A stretch of 64,000 bases of DNA from Cristatella mucedo (lineage: Eukaryota > Bryozoa > Phylactolaemata > Cristatellidae), in the NCBI GenBank assembly GCA_009760855.2, contig WPIO01000157.1, positions 577,001 to 641,000 of the forward strand, in the 5' to 3' direction. Below, one piece after another: positions 44,761 through 55,583 of this stretch. Position numbers and translations under genes: made by a program. Below the pieces are notes generated by a model. It made no database searches. It saw only the letters and a program-made list of their open reading frames with translations, and was not told where the DNA came from. Position 1 is the first letter of the stretch, and each line of letters opens with the position of its first letter.

Positions 44761-46783
44761 GTGAGGCAGGTGAAAGCAGCGCGCGTTATGAATGATTGGT
44801 GGATACATTGGGTTGAGCTTAAAGCTCATGGCTGCGAACTGGTAACACAAGAATATAATAAGACGGCACCAGGACGAAAGCGTACGACGAGCAGCTTTTT
44901 ACGGAGTTTCTCTCAATCATCAGCAAGCTAGCTTTGCCTGTGCAATGAAACTGTCCAGTGCACCGCGTCAGTACTACGGCACGCAGCTAGCTGTTCACAG
45001 TGGCTTTGTTAATTTGTAAACTTCTCAGCTCGAAGCTCACATTGTTTCGTTAGTATCGCAACGAGCGACTTCTCTACTCACCATCGAACGAGCATCACGT
45101 TCATGAGCACGTGAATCCGTCTTAATCAAAAGCGATTTAAGTTTTGGAAATCGGCAGCCACCTAAGCCGGCGGTTTTCTCAGCAAGGGTCGGAGCCCCAC
45201 TTCAAGTGTCAAGTGCCAAGAAAGAGATTTTAGTTCTCTGATGGCGCTACATCAAATGCATTATTATTATTCCTCTTAAGGCCATCCTAAATTCTCCCGC
45301 CCAAGTCTGTGGTTTTTGGTCGTCTTGTATTTTACACTAGCAGTTCCAAATCTTCTGTTATGTGCGAGTACACAGTTTCTAATCCGCAAAGTGTCTCACT
45401 TTGCGAAGCCCCCATTTACGGTCACCTGCTCATTTTGAGGATAGCTTGATTCGCTTTAAGTCACAGCGTTCTTGAAGACTGGGACACAAAGAGGACAGGG
45501 GTTCGTCACATCTCGAGATATTCTTGAAGTAGCCGACTTACCATCGGTACTGTAGGTATTCAAGTCACCAGACCAAGGAGTTGGCATGCCCACTCTTTTA
45601 TTTTTGTGAACAAAAATGTGTGCATTTTCACCGAGACAATCTGAAGAGTGGGATCACGACATCGTCATGTTAGGCCACAGCCAGCCTCACAGGGCAGCTG
45701 CCGGTTCCGAACATTGCTGCCTACTGATAGCAATGCTTCTGTTCACAATATGTGCTTTTACGCCAGGCATTCGACACTTAGAAGCACGCCACCGGAGGTA
45801 TTAGTTATTCTCATGATGTATTAGTTATTCTCATGAGGTATTAGTTATTCTCATGACGGGCAACGATCACTCCCTCAGTAGTAAAGGAACGCAGGCGTTT
45901 TGTGTGGTTAGATGTGTTAACAATTCCGGCTTGCAAAATGTCCATCGAAATGAACGGCAATGTGCGAAATGAACGGCTATGTGCACCAAGTTGGGCTGTC
46001 TCTTACACGACGCCTATCAGCTCGTGAATTACCGACTAGCTAGCCTGAGAGAGTATGTGTAAAACGTTATCCTAAAACAGACGAATACTGTGGCTTCTCC
46101 TGTGATGCTAACACCTGTACGACTGCAACGAACTAGAAAGCAAGTCTAGCTGGTGTGACCCTGGGAAGCGCAGAAACATCCTTTGCAGCAAATGTAAAGC
46201 GCCTAGAAAGAGATTGAGTTCTCTGAGGGCGCTTTATCAAGTGAATTATTATTATTATAAATAGCCAGTTAACAGATCGATGCAGAAAGTTGATTGAGCG
46301 AACCATAAACTTCCAGAGTACTATCTGGGACTAACAGCAAATCGTTCACAGGCCGATCATGCATTTCAAAGAATCTGGACATCTCGTTAGCCACTAAAAC
46401 ATTTTTTATTGTTGTAGCTCATGAAGGTCATCGACCCAGCACTCAGGCCTGAAGATGTCAACATAATGCTGGATGATATGGATGAAGACGGCAGCGGCAT
46501 AATTGAGAAAGACGAGTTTATTACATTCATGGCAAAACGAGCCACTGGCCACAGAAAAGAGATCAAGTTGGCATTTAGGATATTCGACATAAACGAAGAT
46601 GGCTTCATAACAGCAGCAGACATAGAAAACGCTTACAATCGGATAGGTTGCAAGCTTACAGCCAGGGAAACGAGAAGACTACTTCGCGTTGCCACTGCCG
46701 ACAGTGAGGGCCGTATTAACTATCAGGAGTTCTCTAAACTAATGGAGAGCCTATTAAAAGTTAAGCCAAAGCGAGGAAGTTAA
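44635..46783 (+). CDS. four-EF-hand calmodulin-like protein (two exons)
   Basis: Exons 44635-44760 and 46418-46783 join in phase 0 to give 163 residues and a TAA stop. EF-hand loops: EF1 DSDGSGTITCDE and EF2 DEDGSGIIEKDE are canonical. EF3 DINEDGFITAAD has Asp instead of Glu at position 12. EF4 TADSEGRINYQE has Thr instead of Asp at position 1 and is probably weak or non-binding. The N-terminus MGQSVTKV fits an N-myristoylation signal (Gly2, Thr6, Lys7). The layout is that of calmodulin/centrin-like sensors, but it matches neither calmodulin nor centrin closely, so I give no symbol. A good acceptor (gaattttcag) ends 8 nt before the ATG, implying a 5' UTR intron. No partner can be inferred. 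Confidence 0.88.
45208..45272 (+). repeat. solitary LINE tail
   Basis: AAGTGCCAAGAAAGAGATTT, AGTTCTCTGATGGCGC and (ATT)n. Confidence 0.8.
45797..45856. repeat. 20-bp tandem repeat x3
   Basis: GGTATTAGTTATTCTCATGA repeated three times; the middle unit has one change (TG for GG). Confidence 0.95.
46187..46258 (+). repeat. solitary LINE tail, clearest hairpin
   Basis: AAAGCGCC (46196-46203) pairs with GGCGCTTT (46228-46235); inside it, AGAGA (46209-46213) pairs with TCTCT (46220-46224). Followed by (ATT)n. Confidence 0.85.
46418..46783 (+). CDS. EF-hand gene exon 2
   Basis: 122 codons including the stop: EF2, the linker KEIKLAFRIFDINED, EF3 and EF4. The acceptor is attgttgtag. Confidence 0.9.
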   Translation, partial: LMKVIDPALRPEDVNIMLDDMDEDGSGIIEKDEFITFMAKRATGHRKEIKLAFRIFDINEDGFITAADIENAYNRIGCKLTARETRRLLRVATADSEGRINYQEFSKLMESLLKVKPKRGS

Positions 46784-47772
46784 CATTCACGTCTTGGAGA
46801 ACGATACGGCGATAACCTACCATAACGGCAGAATGTGACTGTTAGGCTCAAGCAAGATGCAAAGCATCTCTGGCAGCCTTAAGTGATACCTCAAGCAATC
46901 TTTGTGTTTTTTCTTGAACAATTGGTGCTTTTAGATTCTTGGACATATGGTACAAGGTATGGCACAATTCAAGAGAGCCCAAAATCAACAAGGAGATTCT
47001 AAATATCAGCAGAACTTACCTGCCTCTGCGACTGCTGATCAGGAAAGTCTTCTTTTTCCAAAATGCAAAAACGCTTTACTTACTACGAAGTTATTTCAAT
47101 CAATTTCGATCAATCAATTCAATTAAATCAATTTCGATCAACTGCAAATCAATTTGCAGAATAACAGCAATACACCAGCAAACATTGTTATAGTAGTGGT
47201 GACGATAACAATAATAATAATAATAATAATAATAGGAAGGTGATTTAACCGAGCTTCATATTTTTTTCTTGCCCCTCATGGAAGTATGCAACAGAATCAT
47301 GAAACTTAATCATGAATCATGAGCCAAGAGTCCGTCTCTGGGCATACAACTCAGAAGCACTACGAACAAATACACTTTCAAGTAATTGAAGCAGCACTTG
47401 ACTGCTCTAGGACAGTCAACAGATTTAAGGAATAGCTGAAAAATGCAAGGGCAGCACGTGCCAGCCGATAAGGCCCAAGTAGGGTCGAGTGGCCCATGCG
47501 GAGCTCTGTTGCAGCTTGTCAATTAGTACATGCACAGTTTAGCAAATGGCCTGATGGTTAATGAGACAGGTGGCTGTAGTAACCACAGATTCAGAGACAG
47601 TCTAGCTGAGACAAAAAGGAGCCAGCCAGTCACAAGTCCACCAGCCAAGCACAGCTTCCACTGAGCTCATGCTACAGACAGATGGATATGAGCTGGGCTG
47701 GACGGCTTGCACAGCAGCTCAGTAGTTCAACGGGCTCGAAACAATGGCAAATTGTTCTGACAAAAGTCCTTG
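46784..47772. other. convergent intergenic spacer
   Basis: About 1 kb between the EF-hand stop (plus) and the TM9SF4 stop (minus), presumably both 3' UTRs. It contains an AATCAATT-rich patch (47,090-47,160) and (AAT)n at 47,209-47,236. No strong AATAAA was identified. Confidence 0.6.
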
Positions 47773-48012
47773 TCAGTCGATTTTGATCGCACCATATATT
47801 TTCTTGACGAATACATAGGCAGCATAGAATCCGACGGTGCCAGTCAGCAACCAAAACGTAAAGGCCATCAGCACGGAATAACTGAAGTACAGCAACGTTG
47901 GAATGAATCCTTCGATGTCTAGTTTCGTAAAGTAGTAGAATATGGAGTAAGCAAACAGGTACACAGCAGATCCACCAGATACAATGAATGATCGCCACCA
48001 CCAGTGGTAGTC
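47773..48012 (-). CDS. TM9SF4: TM9SF4 last exon
   Basis: 80 codons including the stop: [20 protein letters not shown] through [11 protein letters not shown]. Last two or three membrane helices and the cytosolic KID terminus. The acceptor is cgtactag. Confidence 0.95.
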   Translation of the reverse strand, partial: DYHWWWRSFIVSGGSAVYLFAYSIFYYFTKLDIEGFIPTLLYFSYSVLMAFTFWLLTGTVGFYAAYVFVKKIYGAIKID

Positions 48013-51000
48013 CTAGTACGGAGGAACATAGCAAACATGTAAACTCGAGCGAAATAGTGTAGGCAAGGCCGTATGCAATGGCCCGAAGGACCCAAACAGT
48101 CCCGATTTTAGTATAAAAAACGTTCATGCAAGCAGCTGCAATCATTCACAGTATATAGAATAAGCTATATGTTTAAGCAAAGTTTCAGTACAAGTTTATT
48201 CATTTGAAGTGCCAAAATGAAGTTGCACCGTTAGACTAGCAATTACCTAGGCCGCTGGGGCATATTTCGAACTAAGCAATCGTAAAATCTGGCATTGACG
48301 TTTTCCAACATCGTGTAAACTTGAATATAGTGAGTGGATCGTCTGATGTACTACGACCCACCTGTGCCTTCTATCCACTTCAGCCCAAGAGATGCTCAAT
48401 AAGACTCGGATCCCGAGGTCGACTAAGCCACTCACCTAGCATAATAACACTCTTGCAAATTCCACTGTACTGTGGAAAAATAATTGAACATGCTTAGGTG
48501 TGTGCTTCAGGTCATTGCCCAGATAAGGAAATTATCTCCACGAAGGCTCACCGTACTTGGTGATGCAACGCTCTGAAATAATTCTCATTAAACGTCATGC
48601 ATCATGCTGCAATGTATCTACTACAGAAGTAACCCCGGACCATGACCACTTAGCTAGCAAATTTCACATCTGCAATCACAGCAATTATCATTGAAAGTGC
48701 ATTGGAGGAACGATGCATGTACTGCGCATGCTAGCAATTACCACGAATGGCGAATTGACCCTTATCGCTTTACCTCAATCGCCAATCATCGGTCCCGCGT
48801 GCTCACACCCTTGCCTACAGCAAACGAGCCACGTTGTGCTTGACAGGCAGAAGTTGCTTCTTTTTCGAGTTCGGAGTGAAGATACCATGCTCATGCAGAT
48901 GATGCCTAACCATATCCCTACCAACTAGCTTCACAGTAACAACCTGCAGGCTTTAAAGCTATAACTAAAACTCGACTCTTTACTAGCGTGTCTTTGCAGG
49001 TGTAGTGACTCGTGGACGGCCAGGTTTCTCTGGGTTATCCATGATACCGGTCATGACCATCTTCAGGTTGTAACAGACTGAAGCCTCATCGATTCGCAAC
49101 TGCCTAGCAATTGCAACGTAGCTAAGTCTTATTTGATGCAAAGCCCACACGTGGTCCTTCGTAAAAGCAGTCAACTAGATGGCATTCCAACTGGCGATAG
49201 CCGTACTATTGTCAAGTCTTAGCACCTCCAAAAACAGGTAAAGCAGTCATTTTCAAGTTGATACACAATGGTAAATTCTGCCGTTTTAATATTATTTAAA
49301 ACGTCGGGAGACTGCCATAGTTTGCACAGACAAAATTATCTGACATGGTCATAGTAAAAACACGGAAGAGAACTTATGAATTTTGTACCAGGTTTCTATA
49401 GCTTAAAGACTGCCACATGAGCTTATGTCTGCAGGTTAGAGCACTTTGGAAGGCTTAAATCAGGCCCAATCATGAAGTACCGGATACATTGATCTAACCC
49501 ATATATCATTTACAGAAACTGAGCTAGGTCAATATTTGCATCAGTAGCATATGTCAAGCACATGTTCAAAACATGATATTACTGCTGATCGACTCAAAGT
49601 ACTTCAATTTCGACAAAGGGTAGCAACGTAATCATCCCTCATCAGACTTCAAGAGCAGTGAAATACCTAAGAGCATAGCATCTTTGGCCAGTAGTGAATA
49701 TCAGGACAAAATCAGGACACAGATCACAGCACCAAGAAATTGCTGAACCCAAAACAATCCGAAGTGACTAATCACACAAGATACCGTGTAAACTAATTGC
49801 AGCCCCTGAACCGCAACGACAGCTAGCACAAAGCAAAGCACACGAGGCTTACCTCAGCGCAGAGCTGGAAGTACACCATCACAATCGATATTTGTGAGCA
49901 CGATGTTATTAATATAAGGTAAACAAGAAAAAGAAATCCAAACAGATAGTAAAACTGGTTCTGCCACAATGCCTACAAGTGAAGCCAGCACATATTAAGA
50001 AACAGCCACATTCAGCAAAGATAACCAAAACAGACGAGAGCATAGGAAAAGCATATGCAAACACAAATAGCAAGTGCAGAAACAATTAGCGCAGCACACT
50101 AGGTCAATGCAAAAATTTGCTGGCTGCTCTGAAAAAAATGCATCACAACATCAGGCACGAGTTTCTAAATGCATGCCCAGTCACACTAACTCCCGACCAG
50201 CAGCCTAATTAGTTGTTAACTTTATAAAATAAAATTTTTATAATGACAGATCAAAGGCAATTTGTCGTGGGAAAAAGATCAGAAAATCTTAGACCAAGCC
50301 AGGGACCGATCCTTAAATGCGATTTTCTGGACAGATCTTCTACCAACGGTGGTATTGAGACACAGTTACGCTGCTTTTCTACCAAATATTGCCCTATTTA
50401 GTTTCCAATAACAGCCAATTCAGGAAGGCACTGAGTTTGTGTTGGAGGTCAAAGAAAGGCCGTCGACAATTTGTCCCACGGTTGCTACCAAGTTGAGATG
50501 GCATATGATAAGGAGAAAACCACGTTGGGGTCGCACCTCACGACCCAGGTCGTGGGTTCGAGTAGTTCAGCAGACAATCCTCTATCGCCAGCTGAAAAGA
50601 GGTTGATAAATTCGAAGGCTCTTCTACCACTACATACACGAGGCTTCTGAATATGCTAGCCTTTAATTTACAGTCCGCTTTGAAAATGTAGCAAAAACAG
50701 TGGGTGGCTGCACAATCTTCCGAATAAGCTAATTATACACTTGAGGAGGAGAAGGTCGGATAGGTAGGCTAGTGCAAATGAGCGAAGCGATCTTTATTTA
50801 AGACGGGGGGGGGGAGAGATTGCCGAGAATTCCTTTAAATTAGCAGTGAACATGCCCCTACCAACGCAGCTTCTCTCGACTACTGGCAGCCAGCCTTAGA
50901 ATGTGCTTACAGGATCTGCACTGAGTATGCAACAAATCTATAACGAGAGTGCCTCGATTCTTGGCGTAAAACTCGTTGCGTTGGTTCAGACCCGGACCGG

Positions 51001-54000
51001 ACAGCAATCGAATGATTATTAGCCAGCCCCACTATTAGCATTCCACCATTCCATTCGACCTCTCTTTTTTCCATTCCTTGGGGGTCAATGGCTCCAGCCT
51101 ACCTATTAGATCTACTCCCCCACCAGGCCAAGCATAGTACCACCTGCTTTTTGGAATCTATCTGTTCATTTATACCTCGTAAAAACCTCAAATCCTTTGG
51201 AGACCGTGCATTTAGTTCGTACCCCCAAAGCCTAGAACTCATTCCCGACTTCGGTCATGACATCCCCTGCCTTGACCACATTTAAAAAGAAATTAAAAAC
51301 ACACATACTTATGACAGCATATAAAATGAGCTGTTGACGCTTGTACTTTGCTCAAATTGCAAGTTTTGTACTTTGCTCAAATTGCAAGTTTTTGCAGCAC
51401 TATTGATGCAGTCTCTCGCATCTCATGCATTGAGTCCTTCCAACAGCAAGTTGGCTACGGTTGGAGGAATCGACAGAGACCAGGCACTTTACATTATAGT
51501 TAATTTTAATACAAATAATAACAATATTTGCATAGCGCCTAATGGAACTAAATCTATTTTAGGCACTTAACAAATTTGCTATAAGGAAACTATCCAAATT
51601 GATTACTGATAGTGTGCACAGCGACGGCACCGATAAGCACACAAAGAACAGTTCACACGGTCGTCGACAGCCAAGGTCGCAGCTCAAAAGTACAGCATGC
51701 ACCCGCTGGTGCACACGTGCATGCGCGCACGCACACACCCACAGACGCCTAGGTTCCTGAACTCACTGGCTCCGGGTTCGCGAAGGCAGGGCGGGCAGCG
51801 GTCGGCCGTAGAGGGCCCTCGACGTTGGCCTAACCCCGGAAGGGAAAGCAGCCGAGTGTGTGCTCGGGCCACGATCCACATGCTCCACGTTGCATGTAGC
51901 GCTCGGAGCTCATCCAGAAGGGTGAGCAGTTAGCATTCGCAGCCTGCAGCGCCACTGCACCGGCCTTGCACGGCTGCGCTTCGGTGACTTACCGAGAATA
52001 TGAAGAAGAGCTCGATGAACATAGCTCCAAAGGGCAGGATGCCAGACAGCAGGGCCCTGGGCGGACAAAAAAAAACGCAGTCGCTGACCGGCAGCTAAGG
52101 CAAGCCGAGCCCAACAGCACAGAGGGCGCCGACTTTTCCAACGACAACAGCAGAACAAACAACAGCGGCCTTGCCGGCAAAGTCACGAGTCTGGCAGACG
52201 ACAGCAAGATGAGACATGAGTGAACACCAGCACGGCTGCCGAGGCTGTGCACGCTGCTGACGTCAGCTAGGCGAAGGCAGTTCAATGGCCAGCGATAAAT
52301 CGCTGTATGCTGGCTCCTGGCAACTGCTCTTGCTGCTGCTGTTCTATAACCAAGGGAACCACCTTTCTGCACGCCCTAGGCACATTGGCCGAGAGAGGGC
52401 GACTTATGCTGCCGCAATTGGTCATAATTCCACAGGTCGACGAACGATCTGCTATTCATCGCTGCCTCGCTCAGGCGAGACAGTGTGGGCCTTACAGCAA
52501 GCTTAGCTTGCATCCAGCTCAGCATGCTGGATGCAAGGTGGGCTTACCGATATCAGATCTGTCAAAAAAATGGTTCAAGGTCTTTTAGTCATGGCCTAGG
52601 TAGGATTAGAAATTAAGAGTAGGCAACAACCTTGACCGCTCTGGCTACTAACACCCCCACCCCATCGAAGATACCGGGTGCAAGAACAACACCTTATGGC
52701 ATCGCATGAAGCCAGAAAGCAAACACGATTTCACCAACTGAGAATGTACATAAAAAGTGAGGTTAAAAGGAACACGGACTGACTGAATGAATTTTCCTAA
52801 CCGACACGGAGTGAGGCAGAGAGAAAGCTAGTCCTTGTGTGAATGTGGCAGGCTGCACGCCAAGATGCCAACAGGGTCTCCTCCTTTACAGTCACGCAAA
52901 CGTTCATGCAGAATGGATAGATTACTACCCAGGATCCCTTTGATCCTCACAAGATTTCTTCTGTATGGAACAACACTAGGAGAGGCAACTCCCATTACTG
53001 TCACTGCATCACAAGCTGTACACCAGCTCTTCGGCCGGTACATGCCAAAACTGCTGTAGCTTTCTGGTTGGTTACTGGGGGGGGGGGGGGTGGCAGCTGG
53101 GGTGTGTGTGAGTGTGGAGTGGACTGCAAATTGTCTGCTGCTGCTCAGTGAGCCTTGGTCTTGCCTTTCAGTTCACTAGGTCAGACTGACAGACCGTTCA
53201 CACTCCAGCATCCCCTGCGGATAATTTAGACGTAGCTTAGCCAATGCAGTTGATTGGCGTGGGTGACCGTCCTACGACTTGATGAATCGCTTGCGCACCG
53301 ACTTAGCAGCCGACCTTGGGGTGCTCTCAGGCGCCTTCAGGTGTCAATGTGTGCTCGCTGGTGTGCTGTACAGCTGACCTTGGCTGCTGACCTTGGCGTG
53401 TGCATAGAAACTGCCCTATACGTGTGGTCGAGCACATGGCGTTTGTGTGTGCATGTGTGAGTGAGATTGTGCTTTGTAAATACAAACTGTTTATGACAAC
53501 ATTTAGCAGGCCTTTGTGATTCGTCTTTCGTGTGCATATGCCTACTTACACTGTACATGGTGCTTGCAGATGGTACCACCAATAATTTGGAAATACTTTC
53601 TATACAGCATCTTTAAAGTGCCTAGAAAAAGGTTCAATTCTCTGAGGGCACTATACAAATGCATTATTATTATTATTATTATTATTATTACAACTCAGTC
53701 ACTGATCTAAATGGACAATCGTAAAAAGGTGTTTCCGAGGTTCGGATATATCACACGCCCAATCACGTGATTGCTCACGACACTTGTAACTGAAAAGGCA
53801 GTCAGCACGACGACGTGCCATCAAAACCAACATTGCTGGACACAAACAACATGCACCGGTCACATTTTGCACGACTTAAAAACTACACGAACACAAAAGA
53901 CAGCTCAAATTAGGACAGCTTCTCGCGCTAGCTCGTTCATGCATTATCCTAACAAACTCAAGTAATTGCTCCAAGAAGCGAGGCACTTACGCAGGGGCCG

Positions 54001-55538
54001 GATGAAGATACCACGTTTGCTGAGGAACTTGTCGTGGTATCTGATTGGTTCGCACCGGATGATCATACGGCTGAAGCAATAATGCGGCGGTTATCGTGGC
54101 AGACAGGTAGCACGATAGCAAGTGGGCCAATAGGCGAGTAATACACGGTTGGCCGACGACAAGCGACCGGACCAAGCAAGAAATAAAATAAGTGGCAAAC
54201 CTGCTTTCGGTATCCGAAGAAGTAGCCCATAAACACAAGTGGCAAGGAGATGCCCAGCCACAGACACAGCAGGGCAACCATTGTACCGAACGGGACCTAA
54301 ATGTACAAAAAAAAGCGTAGCTCATAGCAGTAATAATACGGCTTGACGAAACCACTGCATCACGGCAGCACAGCAACCGATTCGAGGCCTTGAATTGCAG
54401 GTCATCTGGGAGAAACAGCATGAAAACATGAGTGAAGAGATGTCCCACAAGTGTAAGCACTCGGCTCGTCTCGCTTCAATGCACGAACTTACGGCTCCCG
54501 ACGAATGGCGACCCCAAATGAAAAAGTTTAGGATAAAGCAGGTGCCGAGGAGGACCGACGGGTACAGCAGGCTCGTCTGCAACGAATGACACACAGGCGC
54601 CGAGCTCTACAGCGGCTACACACGCACCACCCGCAATCGCAAGTCGAACGCCGGTGGCAGCCGCCTCCCCAGTGCAAAAAGGACCAAGAGGCAGCGGCGC
54701 TCGCCAGGAAAAAGTCAGGTACAAACCATAAGAGCAGCGCGCTTCCAATGCATGCCCTTCAGCGTCTTGTAGAGGCGTCCGGAGAAGTAGCCAGCAACGA
54801 CGCTGCTCGGAAAAGGAAAACAATGAAGCCAGCAAGAGCAATCCGAGCCAGCTGCCCCGAGCGTCAATCTACCCAGGCGACGAAGCGAGCGTCGATGTGG
54901 CTGTGAATCACGCGACGACGACCGAGCGCTGGCTGTCAGCAGAGTGGCTCACCGATCTCGTCACAAAAAGCTTACGAGATGAGCTTTCTCGACAGTGGGC
55001 AAGCGCTAATACAGACAGCTTACCCCATGAACACGTAGACAAACACCGCGGCCGTCAGCAGCGCTCCTCTCGAAGCCGGTGACAGCATCCCCAGCATGGC
55101 GAACACTGTGTGGACGATAGACAAGCGGCACGTGGCATAACAACCGTCGAAGACACTTGCCGGTGGGGCAGAGATGTCTGATACAAGCACTCTGCTACAG
55201 GATTGAGGCCGATACCAATGCAACCCAGAGACCTGCTGCAACTGCGGCTGGCTGGCGTTCGAGTGGAAAACTCACCGATAAGAATCGAAGCCATCGCAAT
55301 GAGCTGCACGCCGGTGCCAACAAATGCCGAAAGCAGCATGTGATAATGCGGCGGCCGCAAGACGTCACCATGAACCAGCTTCCAACCTGATTCTTCAAGT
55401 GCTTCCTCCTAAACAAGAGGCATTGCCAGACCAGCATCCGGAAAGAGCAGCGCACAATCTGGCTCCTTAGAAACTGCCATCACACACACACACTCTCACA
55501 CACTCACGCACGCACGCACGCTCGCGCACGCACGCACA

Positions 55539-55583
<45 letters not shown>

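Larger units (their letters stand above)
44761..46417 (+). other. EF-hand gene intron
   Basis: 1.66 kb, GT-AG. It holds two solitary LINE tails (45,208 and 46,187) and a 20-bp triplicate. Confidence 0.8.
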
